This document shows, piece after piece, positions 1 to 6,202 of a stretch of 12,985 nucleotides of DNA. The notes below the pieces were generated by a model, which was not told where the DNA came from, searched no databases, and saw nothing but the letters and a program-made list of their open reading frames with translations. Each line of letters opens with the position of its first letter. Positions within the stretch are counted from its first letter, which is position 1. This DNA is from JANMEX01 sp031422915 (GTDB taxonomy: Bacteria > Pseudomonadota > Alphaproteobacteria > Rhizobiales > Rhizobiaceae): contig JANPEK010000227.1 in assembly GCA_031422915.1 (NCBI GenBank), positions 1 to 12,985 of the forward strand, given 5' to 3'. A program made the position numbers and the translations under genes.

Positions 1-97
1 CACCTCTCCCCAAAGGGGCGAGGTTAAAAGCTCGGCGCTTGATTTAACCTCGCCCCGCTTGCGGGGAGAGGTGTCGGCGAAGCCGACGGAGAGGGGA
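1..97. repeat. Rhizobial-type palindromic intergenic repeat
   Basis: Bases 1-26 and 45-73 are inverted copies of one another: cacctctcccc, a short spacer, then ggggcgaggtta, against taacctcgcccc, a short spacer, then ggggagaggtg. The right arm has three extra bases, and the loop is 18 bases. A second small hairpin follows at 73-87 (gtcggc-gaa-gccgac), then gagaggggac. From memory, this composite is common between genes in rhizobia and their relatives. The element may continue to the left of the window. Confidence 0.75.
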
Positions 98-231
98 CTG
101 CTGCCAGCATTCTCGCGCAGCATCGCAAACATCACCGCGACGATCTTGCGGAGCGCTTCTGTGTTGCGGGTGATTGCGAGCGGCCAGTCCAATTTTTGCG
201 CGTCTCCCTTGTTCGAACAAAGCATGAACAT
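1..231 (-). pseudogene. Possible remnant of a small hypothetical protein gene, running into the repeat
   Basis: An open frame starts at ATG 231 (or 225) on the minus strand and stays open to the window edge, giving at least 77 codons. The early part contains LDWPLAITRNTEALRKIVAV, which has the composition of real protein and recalls short hypothetical proteins found beside such repeats in rhizobia; that likeness is from memory only. The part after about residue 38 (SPLSVGFADTSPRKRGE) is simply the repeat read as protein. No Shine-Dalgarno sequence precedes either ATG. It is best read as a truncated gene whose 3' end was replaced by the repeat. It could also be chance coding. Confidence 0.3.
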
Positions 232-325
232 ATATTTTATGCACAATCAAGTCTTATTTTGCGCATTGTGGCTTTTGACTTTCACCGAAGCCTTTTGCCG
301 CATCACCATGGCAACGCACGCGCGA

Positions 326-355
326 TTGTTTTGTCATGGCGCTGCGGCGTAAATA
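326..355 (+). promoter_or_regulatory. Weak candidate promoter for trmJ-murI
   Basis: TTGTTT (326-331), an 18-base spacer and TAAATA (350-355) form a sigma-70-like pair about 95 bases before the trmJ start. A short inverted repeat, ggcgt (346-350) and acgcc (359-363), straddles the -10 region. The -35 match is only fair. The rest of 232-449 shows no other feature. Confidence 0.3.
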
Positions 356-449
356 TTCACGCCAATGCCGCCATCTGATTGCCTCTTCGCACATTCAATC
401 AAACAGGCTAAACCCGCATCAAATTTCCGGCAACAGGACAGTGCATTTC

Positions 450-1295
450 ATGGGACGGACAGCCAAGAACCGCGAGATGATCACCGGCGGTCCCGCCATC
501 ATTTTGTGCGAGCCGCAGCTGGGCGAAAATATTGGCATGGTTGCGCGGGCGATGGCGAATTTTGGCCTGTCCAATCTGCGCCTGGTCAATCCGCGCGAAG
601 GGTGGCCGAATGAAAAGGCTGAGCGTGCTGCGGCCAAGGCGGATCACGTGATTGCTGGCGTTACGGTGTTTGACGATTTCCCGTCCGCGATCGCCGATCT
701 GAATTACGTCCTTGCAACCACCGCGCGGGACCGCGACGGCTACAAGCCGGTGCTGGGTCCTGTCGATGCGGCGCGGGAACTGCGCAGTCGTGACGCGTCG
801 TCCCAATCAACCGGCATCCTGTTCGGGCGCGAGCGGTGGGGCCTCAACAATGAGGAAATCTCCCTGTCCGATGCCATCGTCACCTTTCCGGTCAATCCTG
901 CGTTTGCCTCACTGAACATTGCTCAGGCGGTGCTTCTGATGTCTTACGAGTGGATGAAGACCAGCCTTGCAGACGAAACCGCCACCGCGTTTTCCGGCCC
1001 CACATTCGTGCCCGCCGCCAAAGAGCATACGGTCGGCCTGTTCGAGCAGCTTGAAGAGGCGCTCGATGCGCGCGGTTATTTCCGGCCAGCGCAAAAGAAG
1101 GATGTGATGAGCTACAATCTGCGATCGCTCTTGATGCGCGCCGCACTCACCGAAACCGAAATCCGCATGCTGCGCGGCATTGTCACCTCATTTGACCATT
1201 ATTCGCGCCAATGGCCCAAGGGATCGAAAGCGCCGGAGGGGCGGGCGCGAAAGCCTGCGGTAACTTCGGCGGAAGGCACTGATGACGATGCATAA
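450..1295 (+). CDS. trmJ: tRNA (cytidine/uridine-2'-O-)-methyltransferase, TrmJ family
   Basis: A 281-residue SPOUT-class RNA methyltransferase. Three SPOUT motifs are visible. Motif 1 is ENIGMVARAMANFG (residues 26-39) with the conserved Asn and Arg. Motif 2 is GILFGRERWGLNNEE (122-136). Motif 3 is PVNPAFASLNIAQAV (147-161), which forms the knotted S-adenosylmethionine site. TrmJ proteins methylate the ribose of position 32 in the anticodon loop of tRNAs. The C-terminal helical part (about 190-250) and a charged, probably disordered tail are also typical. The frame is open further upstream to 336. ATG 450 was chosen because the family begins with a short polar stretch before ITGGPAIIL; ATG 477 is the alternative. 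The gene overlaps murI by 14 bases, so the two are probably cotranscribed. Family assignment is confident; the exact tRNA substrate is inferred. Confidence 0.9.
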   Translation: MGRTAKNREMITGGPAIILCEPQLGENIGMVARAMANFGLSNLRLVNPREGWPNEKAERAAAKADHVIAGVTVFDDFPSAIADLNYVLATTARDRDGYKPVLGPVDAARELRSRDASSQSTGILFGRERWGLNNEEISLSDAIVTFPVNPAFASLNIAQAVLLMSYEWMKTSLADETATAFSGPTFVPAAKEHTVGLFEQLEEALDARGYFRPAQKKDVMSYNLRSLLMRAALTETEIRMLRGIVTSFDHYSRQWPKGSKAPEGRARKPAVTSAEGTDDDA

Positions 1296-2085
1296 CAAGC
1301 CCGTCCTCTTCTTCGACAGCGGCATCGGCGGCTTGTCGGTTCTGCGCGAGGCGCGCATCCTGATGCCGGACCGGCGCTTCATATATGTCGCCGATGATGC
1401 CGGATTTCCCTACGGCCGCTGGGAAGAGGCGGCACTGAAGGCGCGCATCGTCTCACTGTTCGAAGGCTTCATTGCCAAACATGACCCGGTGCTGTGCCTG
1501 ATCGCCTGCAACACCGCGTCCACCATCGTCATGGACGAGTTGCGCACGGCATTCCCGCGCGTGCCGTTTGTCGGCACAGTCCCGGCGATCAAACCCGCCG
1601 CTGAGCGCACCAAGTCCGGCCTCGTCTCGGTGTTGGCCACCCCCGGCACAGTCAAACGCCAATACACGCGCGACCTCATTGGCAAATACGCCGCCAAGTG
1701 CCACGTCCGTCTCGTCGGATCGGAAAATCTCGCCGGCTTGGCCGAGACCTACATGCGGGAAGGCTTTGTGGACGAAGAAGCCGTCCGCCGCGAAATCGCG
1801 CCATGCTTCGTCGAAAAGAATGGCAAGCGCACCGACATCGTCGTCCTCGCCTGCACCCACTATCCGTTCCTCATCAACCGCATGCGCAAAACCGCGCCTT
1901 GGCCAGTGGACTGGATTGACCCGGCCGAAGCCATCGCCCGCCGCGCGCTGACTTTGCTTGAGCAGATTGCGCCCATTCCGCACGGGACGGAGCCTGTGCT
2001 TGACGATGATGTGGCGGTGTTTACGTCGGGCGCGGCGGAATTTGCGTTGAGGAGGTTGATGGGCGGGTTTGGGCTGCGGGGTTAG
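1282..2085 (+). CDS. murI: Glutamate racemase MurI
   Basis: A 267-residue glutamate racemase, which interconverts L- and D-glutamate in the cytoplasm to supply D-glutamate for peptidoglycan. It is a PLP-independent two-cysteine enzyme. FFDSGIGGLSVL (residues 10-21) holds the conserved Asp12-Ser13. LIACNTAS carries the first catalytic cysteine, Cys76. VLACTHYPFL carries the second, Cys191, with His193. The length is normal. The start is ATG 1282 (MTMHNK) or ATG 1288 (MHNK); both lie inside the end of trmJ, which implies translational coupling. No terminator is evident after the stop codon. Confidence 0.96.
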   Translation: MTMHNKPVLFFDSGIGGLSVLREARILMPDRRFIYVADDAGFPYGRWEEAALKARIVSLFEGFIAKHDPVLCLIACNTASTIVMDELRTAFPRVPFVGTVPAIKPAAERTKSGLVSVLATPGTVKRQYTRDLIGKYAAKCHVRLVGSENLAGLAETYMREGFVDEEAVRREIAPCFVEKNGKRTDIVVLACTHYPFLINRMRKTAPWPVDWIDPAEAIARRALTLLEQIAPIPHGTEPVLDDDVAVFTSGAAEFALRRLMGGFGLRG

Positions 2086-2098
2086 GTCTACTTTCAGC

Positions 2099-2126
2099 TT
2101 GATATGTGTACACAAACATGTACTAT
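2099..2126 (+). promoter_or_regulatory. brnTA promoter with palindromic operator in the spacer
   Basis: TTGATA (2099-2104), a 16-base spacer and TACTAT (2121-2126) sit just upstream of brnT. The spacer contains the perfect 10-base palindrome tgtgtacaca (2105-2114). GTAC also recurs at 2108-2111 and 2120-2123, twelve bases apart, about one helical turn. BrnA antitoxins are known to repress their own operons, so this is the likely BrnA or BrnT-BrnA binding site. The ribosome binding site GAGGG (2129-2133) lies six bases before the GTG start. Confidence 0.55.
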
Positions 2127-2139
2127 TTGAGGGTCTTTT

Positions 2140-2427
2140 GTGTTTGAATGGGATGAAAACAAACGGGCCGCAAATTTGGCCAAGCACGGCATCGATTTTG
2201 TACGGGCTGCGAGAATTTTTCAGAACCCGGTTCTGGAAAGGATAGATAACCGCGAGGACTACGGCGAGCAGCGATTTATTGCCATCGGGTACTGGGAAAC
2301 AGATTTCGTTGTCGTCGTTGCGACCTGGCGCGGCGACAACCGGCGGATCATTTCGGCATGGAAGGCTGGCACGGATGAGCAAGAATACTATCAGCAGGCA
2401 GTCTCTGGGCGAGATCATGAAGCTTGA
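2140..2427 (+). CDS. brnT: BrnT-family toxin of a type II toxin-antitoxin system
   Basis: A 95-residue BrnT-like protein. BrnT toxins adopt a RelE-like fold and inhibit translation as ribonucleases. The hallmark N-terminus FEWDENKRAANLAKHGIDF (residues 2-20) and the C-terminal RRIISAWKAGTDEQEYYQQA region (about 68-87) are both present. The start is GTG 2140, supported by GAGGG six bases upstream and by the family's usual first residues. The stop lies inside brnA, so the two genes overlap by 53 bases in the usual toxin-first order. One oddity is that the family's common ISARKA-type segment reads ISAWKA here, with Trp74 where an arginine is normally expected. This may weaken activity, or may be a lineage variant. 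Confidence 0.88.
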   Translation: MFEWDENKRAANLAKHGIDFVRAARIFQNPVLERIDNREDYGEQRFIAIGYWETDFVVVVATWRGDNRRIISAWKAGTDEQEYYQQAVSGRDHEA

Positions 2428-2638
2428 CGACAAGAGCCAAGCGGACGCGCCTGAGGGCGCATCGCTCGGCGCAGACTTTTGGAGTTCGGCGAAGATCGTC
2501 ATGCCAGACAACAAGACCTCCGTGCATTTACGTGTCGACACCAAAGTGCTGGACTTCTTCAAAGCTCAGGGCAAAGGCCATCTCACGAGGATGAATGCAG
2601 TGCTGAGAAGCTATGTCGAGGCAAAGTCTGGCCGGTGA
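2375..2638 (+). CDS. brnA: BrnA-family antitoxin (ribbon-helix-helix)
   Basis: An 87-residue antitoxin that would bind and neutralise BrnT and repress the operon. The N-terminal half (FWSSAKIVMPDN, residues 35-46) is toxin-binding in the family. The C-terminal half, SVHLRVDTKVLDFF followed by GKGHLTRMNAVLRSYVEA (residues 49-83), is a ribbon-helix-helix DNA-binding domain with the beta-strand VHLRV. The frame is open further upstream inside brnT. ATG 2375 is chosen because MSKNTISRQSLG matches the usual start of the family and GGAAGG lies nine bases before it. Translation is probably coupled to brnT. Confidence 0.88.
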   Translation: MSKNTISRQSLGEIMKLDDKSQADAPEGASLGADFWSSAKIVMPDNKTSVHLRVDTKVLDFFKAQGKGHLTRMNAVLRSYVEAKSGR

Positions 2639-2653
2639 TTGCAGGTAATTTCC

Positions 2654-2703
2654 ATGACGCGTCATTTCTGCTCTCCACGCCAACGGACTGGAGAGAATGA
2701 CGC
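2654..2703 (+). promoter_or_regulatory. Palindrome and hairpin covering the ribosome binding site of the second brnA-like gene
   Basis: ATGACGCGTCAT (2654-2665) is a perfect 12-base palindrome. Its ATGACGC half-site occurs again at 2697-2703, directly before the start codon. GCGTCATT (2659-2666) pairs with AATGACGC (2696-2703), and CTCTCC (2671-2676) pairs with GGAGAG (2690-2695). In RNA this is an 8 + 6 base-pair stem with a four-base bulge and a 13-base loop. GGAGAG is the apparent Shine-Dalgarno sequence. The site could be a DNA operator, a translational switch, or both. Confidence 0.5.
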
Positions 2704-2982
2704 ATGAACAAGCCATCAATAAAGCTGCTAAGCGCCGCTGAAATCGCGGCGTTGCCGGATGAATCGATCAATTACGACGACATCCAGCAATTGGATGAAG
2801 CGTTCTGGAGTACGGCGGTACTTGTGTATCCAGACAAGACTCAGCAAGTGACCTTGCGCGTCAAGTCTTCGGTACTCGATGCCTACAAGGCGCTCGGCAA
2901 GGGCTACCAGGCGCAAATGAACCGCGTTCTTGAGACCTACGCCAAGTCACTGCCGGACCCGAAACGCAAAACGCGCCCGTAA
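2704..2982 (+). CDS. Orphan BrnA-like antitoxin (ribbon-helix-helix)
   Basis: A 92-residue paralogue of the preceding BrnA. The two share the FWS-A--V-PD segment (residues 35-44 here) and the ribbon-helix-helix pattern VTLRVKSSVLDAYKALGKG (49-67) followed by a MNRVLETYA helix (72-80). No BrnT gene accompanies it: only 65 bases separate it from brnA, and the next gene is convergent. It may be an extra DNA-binding regulator, an antitoxin that buffers the neighbouring BrnT or a toxin elsewhere, or what is left of a second brnTA pair. The start ATG 2704 is set by GGAGAG eight bases upstream. It may be read through from brnTA. The 3' end overlaps a putative terminator of the convergent operon. Confidence 0.8.
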   Translation: MNKPSIKLLSAAEIAALPDESINYDDIQQLDEAFWSTAVLVYPDKTQQVTLRVKSSVLDAYKALGKGYQAQMNRVLETYAKSLPDPKRKTRP

Positions 2983-2992
2983 ACGGACGCGT
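2967..2992 (-). terminator. Probable terminator of the dehydrogenase operon
   Basis: Read on the minus strand, ACGCG-T-CCGT and ACGG-G-CGCGT (2992 to 2971) form a nine-pair stem with one internal mismatch. TTTTGCGTTT follows immediately. It lies about 28 bases beyond the GMC dehydrogenase stop and overlaps the last codons of the convergent brnA-like gene. The T-run is short, so confidence is moderate. Confidence 0.4.
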
Positions 2993-3019
2993 CCTGCTTC
3001 GGCTTTTTCGGTCCGGCGA

Positions 3020-4588
3020 TCAGATCGTCTTCGCCGCCATTTCCTTCGCAATATAATCCGCCTGCCGGATCGCCAGCGCAACAATCGTCAGCGTCGGGTT
3101 TTCTGCCGCACCCGTGGTGAACTGGCTGCCGTCGGACACGAACAGGTTCTTGATGTCGTGCGACTGACCCCATTTGTTGACCACGCCGTCTTCCGGATTT
3201 TCCGACATGCGGTTGGTGCCGAGATTGTGGGTGGACGGGTAGGGCGGGGTCGGGAAGGCCCGCGTTGCGCCGACCGCCTCATACATGGCCACACCCTGTT
3301 TGTAGGCGTGGTTGCGCATGGCGACATCGTTCGGATGATCCGAAAAGTTGACGTTGGCGACTGGCAGGCCGAACTGGTCCTTGGTTTCAGACAGGGTCAC
3401 GCCATTGGTCAATTGCGGCATGTCTTCGCCGACGATCCACATGCCCGCCATGTTTTCATAGCTGTCGAGCGCTGTGGTGAACGAGCGGCCCCAGCCGCCC
3501 GGGTTGAGGAAGGCGGCCATAAATGGCAGGCCGAGCGACAGGGTTTCCAGCTCGTAGCCGCCGACGAAGCCGCGAGACGGATCATGCCGCGCCTCGTCCT
3601 GCATAATCCCCGCCATTGTCGTGCCGCGCCACATGCGCACCGGCTTGTCGAAGACGGCGTAGATGGAGCCGGTGGTGTGGCGCATGTAGTTTTTGCCGAC
3701 CATGCCGGATGAGTTGGCAAGGCCGTTCGGGTATTTCGCCGAGGCTGAGTTGAGCAGCAGGCGCGGGCTTTCAAACGAGTTGCCGGCGACGCTGACAATG
3801 CGTGCCTTCTGCATTTGAAGTTTGCCGTCCTTGTCGAAGTATTCGACGCCGGTGACCTTGCCGGTGTCATCATGCAGGATGCGTGCGGCATGGCTGCGGT
3901 CGCGCACTTCCAGATTGCCGGTTTCTTCACCGCGCGGAATATCGACGTAAGCGGATGACCATTTTGCGCCCCACTTGCAGCCCTGGAAGCAGAAACCGGT
4001 TTGCTGGCAAGCCATGCGTCCGTCATACTCTGTCGAGTTGATGGCCATTTTGCCGGTATGGACTTCCTTGTAGCCGAGCGCCTTGGCACCCTTCTCAAAC
4101 ACTTTGAAGTTGTTGTTGCCGGGAAGTCCTGCACGGTCGCCGGTGCGGGTCACGCCGAGTTTGCTCTCGGCCTTGTCGTACCAAGGGGCCATTTCCGCGC
4201 CATCAATCGGCCAGTCCAAAAGGTTTGCACCCTCAACCTTGCCGTAGTTGGTCAGCGCCTTCCACTCATGGTCCTGAAAGCGGATGGATGCACCAGCCCA
4301 ATGTGTGGTGGTGCCGCCAACCGCCTTGACGATCCATGCCGGCAGGCCGGCAAAGTCCTTGGCCACGCGCCAGTCGCCGCTGGTGGTGCGGGCGTCGAGC
4401 CATGCGAGCTGGGAAAACGAGTCCCACTCGTCGTTGAGATAGTCTTCCGGCAGGTAACGCCCGCCGGCTTCCAGCGCCACGACTTTGATGCCCTTCTGCG
4501 CAAGTTCATAAGCCAGCACACCGCCGCCGGCGCCAGTGCCGATGATGACAACCACGCTGTCATCGTTCAGATCAAATTTCGCAACCAT
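3020..4588 (-). CDS. GMC-family FAD-dependent dehydrogenase (large subunit, gluconate/sugar dehydrogenase type)
   Basis: A 522-residue GMC oxidoreductase. The FAD Rossmann motif IIGTGAGGG is at residues 15-23, with the acidic end of strand 2 at ALEAGGRYLP (38-47). VGGTTTHWAGAS (90-101) is a GMC signature. The C-terminal catalytic pair is His454 (in STHNLGTNRM) and Asn497 (in AENPTLT). A cysteine cluster, Cys194, Cys200 and Cys204 in CQQTGFCFQGC, is like those of membrane-linked FAD sugar dehydrogenases, some of which hold a 3Fe-4S cluster. ATG 4588 is chosen over an upstream GTG because AGGGAGGT lies seven bases before it; the Shine-Dalgarno overlaps the end of the preceding gene. The protein has no signal peptide of its own and probably leaves the cell with its Tat-exported partner. 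The substrate (alcohol, polyol or sugar acid) cannot be told from sequence. Confidence 0.9.
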   Translation of the reverse strand: MVAKFDLNDDSVVVIIGTGAGGGVLAYELAQKGIKVVALEAGGRYLPEDYLNDEWDSFSQLAWLDARTTSGDWRVAKDFAGLPAWIVKAVGGTTTHWAGASIRFQDHEWKALTNYGKVEGANLLDWPIDGAEMAPWYDKAESKLGVTRTGDRAGLPGNNNFKVFEKGAKALGYKEVHTGKMAINSTEYDGRMACQQTGFCFQGCKWGAKWSSAYVDIPRGEETGNLEVRDRSHAARILHDDTGKVTGVEYFDKDGKLQMQKARIVSVAGNSFESPRLLLNSASAKYPNGLANSSGMVGKNYMRHTTGSIYAVFDKPVRMWRGTTMAGIMQDEARHDPSRGFVGGYELETLSLGLPFMAAFLNPGGWGRSFTTALDSYENMAGMWIVGEDMPQLTNGVTLSETKDQFGLPVANVNFSDHPNDVAMRNHAYKQGVAMYEAVGATRAFPTPPYPSTHNLGTNRMSENPEDGVVNKWGQSHDIKNLFVSDGSQFTTGAAENPTLTIVALAIRQADYIAKEMAAKTI

Positions 4589-4602
4589 GTCACGGACCTC
4601 CC

Positions 4603-5124
4603 TTACAGCCACTTGATGTCGTCAAAACCGCGGGCGATGTAGCCGCCCTGCGAATAGCTTTCGCCCTCGTAACCAAAGAGCGGCCAGACCTCTTTCTGGT
4701 TATAAAGACCGGTCACAAGGCCGGCCCGCACGGTCTGGAAGAAGGTGCTCTTCTCGACCGATTGCAGCACCTTCACCCGGTCTTCCTCCCAGCCAATCGA
4801 GACATAATCCGCGTGGCCCAAGGCCTTGGCTGCGGCGTCAAGTTCGGCAATGCCGGTCTCGACAAGTGCCTTCTTGTCGTCGGCGTCATAGCCCTTCACC
4901 GCTGCGGCGTAGTACTGGTCGGCAATCTGGTCATGCGGGTAGATGTCGCGCGCCATTTGCAACAGTGTCGCCATCTGGCCGGGAGCAATCACCTTGACAT
5001 CCATCGCCCAGGCTGCGGTCGGCGCGCAGATGAAGCCGACGCCGGTGAAGGCCAGCGCGCCCGCTGAAACGGCCCGTGCCAGCAGCGCGCGCCTTGTCAG
5101 TCCTTTTTTCTCTTCCATGGTCAT
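4603..5124 (-). CDS. Tat-exported small subunit, gluconate 2-dehydrogenase subunit 3 family
   Basis: A 173-residue protein with a clear twin-arginine signal: LTRRALLARA (residues 9-18), a hydrophobic stretch, then a likely cleavage site after APTAAWA (about residue 40). The mature part, with MARDIYPHDQIADQYYAAAV near residues 57-76, matches the small subunit of FAD-linked gluconate and sorbitol dehydrogenases. In those complexes it chaperones the GMC subunit and carries it through the Tat pathway as a folded pair. It lies directly upstream of the GMC gene with a 14-base gap. A strong GAGGAGGAG (5128-5136) precedes two possible starts, ATG 5124 and ATG 5118; the latter has the more usual spacing. 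No cytochrome c subunit gene is present in the window. Confidence 0.86.
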   Translation of the reverse strand: MTMEEKKGLTRRALLARAVSAGALAFTGVGFICAPTAAWAMDVKVIAPGQMATLLQMARDIYPHDQIADQYYAAAVKGYDADDKKALVETGIAELDAAAKALGHADYVSIGWEEDRVKVLQSVEKSTFFQTVRAGLVTGLYNQKEVWPLFGYEGESYSQGGYIARGFDDIKWL

Positions 5125-5157
5125 TTTCTCCTCCTCAAAAACAAAACGGACAGCCCG

Positions 5158-5553
5158 CTATTTGAAACGGCCCGCCCTTTGCAAAACTTCGATTTGATAT
5201 CCGTCGGGGTCGGCGACGAAAAAGAATTTCGCGATCCGCGTCCCCTTGTTCTGGAAATCGACCAGCTTGCGCGGGTTGAGATCCCCGGCCACAAAACGCG
5301 CGTGTTCGGCTTCAAGATCATCGACTGTCACAGCCAGATGGCCATAGCCGTCGCCCAAATTGTAGGCTTCCGTACGGTCCTTGTTGACCGTCAGTTCCAA
5401 CTCGAACTCTGATTCGGGGTTTGACAAATAGATCAGCGTGAAGCCGTCGAAATCCAGCCGGTCGGCGACATCAAGGCCGAACGCTTTTTTGTAAAATTCA
5501 ACCGAGCGCTTTTCTTCCAGCACGCGGATCATTGAATGGACTGATTTGGCCAT
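5158..5553 (-). CDS. VOC-family protein, glyoxalase I-like
   Basis: A 131-residue vicinal-oxygen-chelate protein with two beta-alpha-beta-beta-beta halves. The four expected metal ligands of glyoxalase I can be placed: His6 (VHSMIRV), Glu53 (ELELT), His72 (YGHLAVTV) and Glu122 (YQIEVLQ). A lactoylglutathione lyase activity, detoxifying methylglyoxal, is therefore possible, but many VOC proteins with this layout do other things. It is the first gene of the operon and ends 33 bases before the Tat-exported subunit. GGAGGG lies just upstream of ATG 5553. Its place beside a sugar or alcohol dehydrogenase fits removal of a reactive carbonyl product, which is inference. Confidence 0.83.
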   Translation of the reverse strand: MAKSVHSMIRVLEEKRSVEFYKKAFGLDVADRLDFDGFTLIYLSNPESEFELELTVNKDRTEAYNLGDGYGHLAVTVDDLEAEHARFVAGDLNPRKLVDFQNKGTRIAKFFFVADPDGYQIEVLQRAGRFK

Positions 5554-5609
5554 GCGCCCTCCACAACAGATTTGGTGATTTGGAGATTAGCGGACGAATT
5601 TTCTGCGCG

Positions 5610-5634
5610 GGTAGTAGTGGGTTACTACGCTACC
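5610..5634. promoter_or_regulatory. Inverted repeat upstream of the VOC-dehydrogenase operon
   Basis: GGTAG (5610-5614) and CTACC (5630-5634) enclose GTAGTA (5611-5616) and TACTAC (5623-5628). The site lies between the VOC gene (start 5553) and the end of the RHH_4 gene, where the dehydrogenase operon promoter should be. The size and symmetry suit a dimeric repressor, but no regulator is identified. Confidence 0.35.
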
Positions 5635-5700
5635 AAAGGCGTGTTTGAGAGTGAGTATTTACGTGAGAAACGCGTCCGGTTTTGGTTGCCCCAATAAATC

Positions 5701-5997
5701 TCACGCGGCGATGCGGCCGATTGGCTGATGCATCTTGTCCATCTCGCCCAAATGCAGCGTGCAGGCGCAGCGCAGCAGCGACGTGAAATTTTTCGCCTCG
5801 CTGTGCTCCAGCAGCACCTCCGAGTGCAGTTTGGACAGAAAGGCCGGCGTGGAAACATGTTCCTTTTCAGCCATTTGGTCGAGAATCTTCCAGAACGCGC
5901 GCTCCAGCCTGATGCTGGTCGATTGGCCATTGAGGCGCACCCGGCGCGTGACTGATTCGTAGCGGAGCGGGTTTTGGTGGGCAAAGAGTTGACACAT
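5701..5997 (-). CDS. Ribbon-helix-helix protein, RHH_4 family
   Basis: A 98-residue protein with the pattern of the alphaproteobacterial RHH_4 domain. The beta strand VTRRVRLNGQSTSIRLE (residues 16-32) is followed by helix FWKILDQMAEKEH (35-47) and helix TPAFLSKLHSEVLLE (50-64), then NFTSLLRCACTLHL (70-83). Such proteins are probably small DNA-binding regulators or antitoxin-like; most have no assigned role. The open frame extends upstream to 6030. ATG 5997 is chosen because GAGGAGG lies eight bases before it and family members commonly begin close to this point. The next minus-strand gene, VOC, starts 147 bases downstream of the stop. Confidence 0.8.
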   Translation of the reverse strand: MCQLFAHQNPLRYESVTRRVRLNGQSTSIRLERAFWKILDQMAEKEHVSTPAFLSKLHSEVLLEHSEAKNFTSLLRCACTLHLGEMDKMHQPIGRIAA

Positions 5998-6036
5998 GGC
6001 TTGTTCCTCCTCGAACGTCGCTAGGTCCATTCCTGT

Positions 6037-6070
6037 GCCTTAGACTTAGGCTAATGTGAGCGTCCGTCAA
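6037..6070 (-). promoter_or_regulatory. Weak candidate promoter and palindrome before the RHH_4 gene
   Basis: On the minus strand TTGACG (6070-6065) is followed 16 bases later by TAAGTC (6048-6043). An imperfect palindrome, gccttagacttaggc (6037-6051), covers the -10 position. A ribbon-helix-helix protein could bind it to control its own gene. The -10 match is poor. Confidence 0.25.
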
Positions 6071-6101
6071 GCGCAGACGTCTTACGCTTTGGTCGATGCA
6101 A

Positions 6102-6202
6102 CCGGAACGCCCGGATCGGGGACTGTTTACTTGATTCTTCATGCAAAGCTGCTGGTTTATCAGCAGCTTGCAAGAATCAAGTAAACTGTCACCGGGTTCC
6201 GT
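6102..6202. repeat. Long imperfect hairpin, possible MITE-like element
   Basis: The left arm (6117-6154) and right arm (6161-6194) are inverted copies separated by a six-base loop, gtttat. GTTTACTTGATTCTT is matched exactly by AAGAATCAAGTAAAC, and GCTGCTG by CAGCAGC, with a few mismatches and bulges between. GGAAC (6104-6108) and GTTCC (6196-6200) may extend the base of the stem. There is no T-run, so it is not a standard terminator. It accounts for much of the 323-base stretch between 5997 and 6321. A short non-autonomous mobile element or a processed RNA hairpin are the likeliest explanations. Confidence 0.6.

Noticed and set aside
1453..2562. 369-codon minus-strand open frame
   Set aside because: It lies antisense to murI, brnT and brnA, all of which have clear family motifs. 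Its translation shows no domain and spans several gene boundaries.
2930..3712. 260-codon plus-strand open frame
   Set aside because: It is the antisense shadow of the GMC dehydrogenase end; His/Arg/Val-rich composition and no motif.
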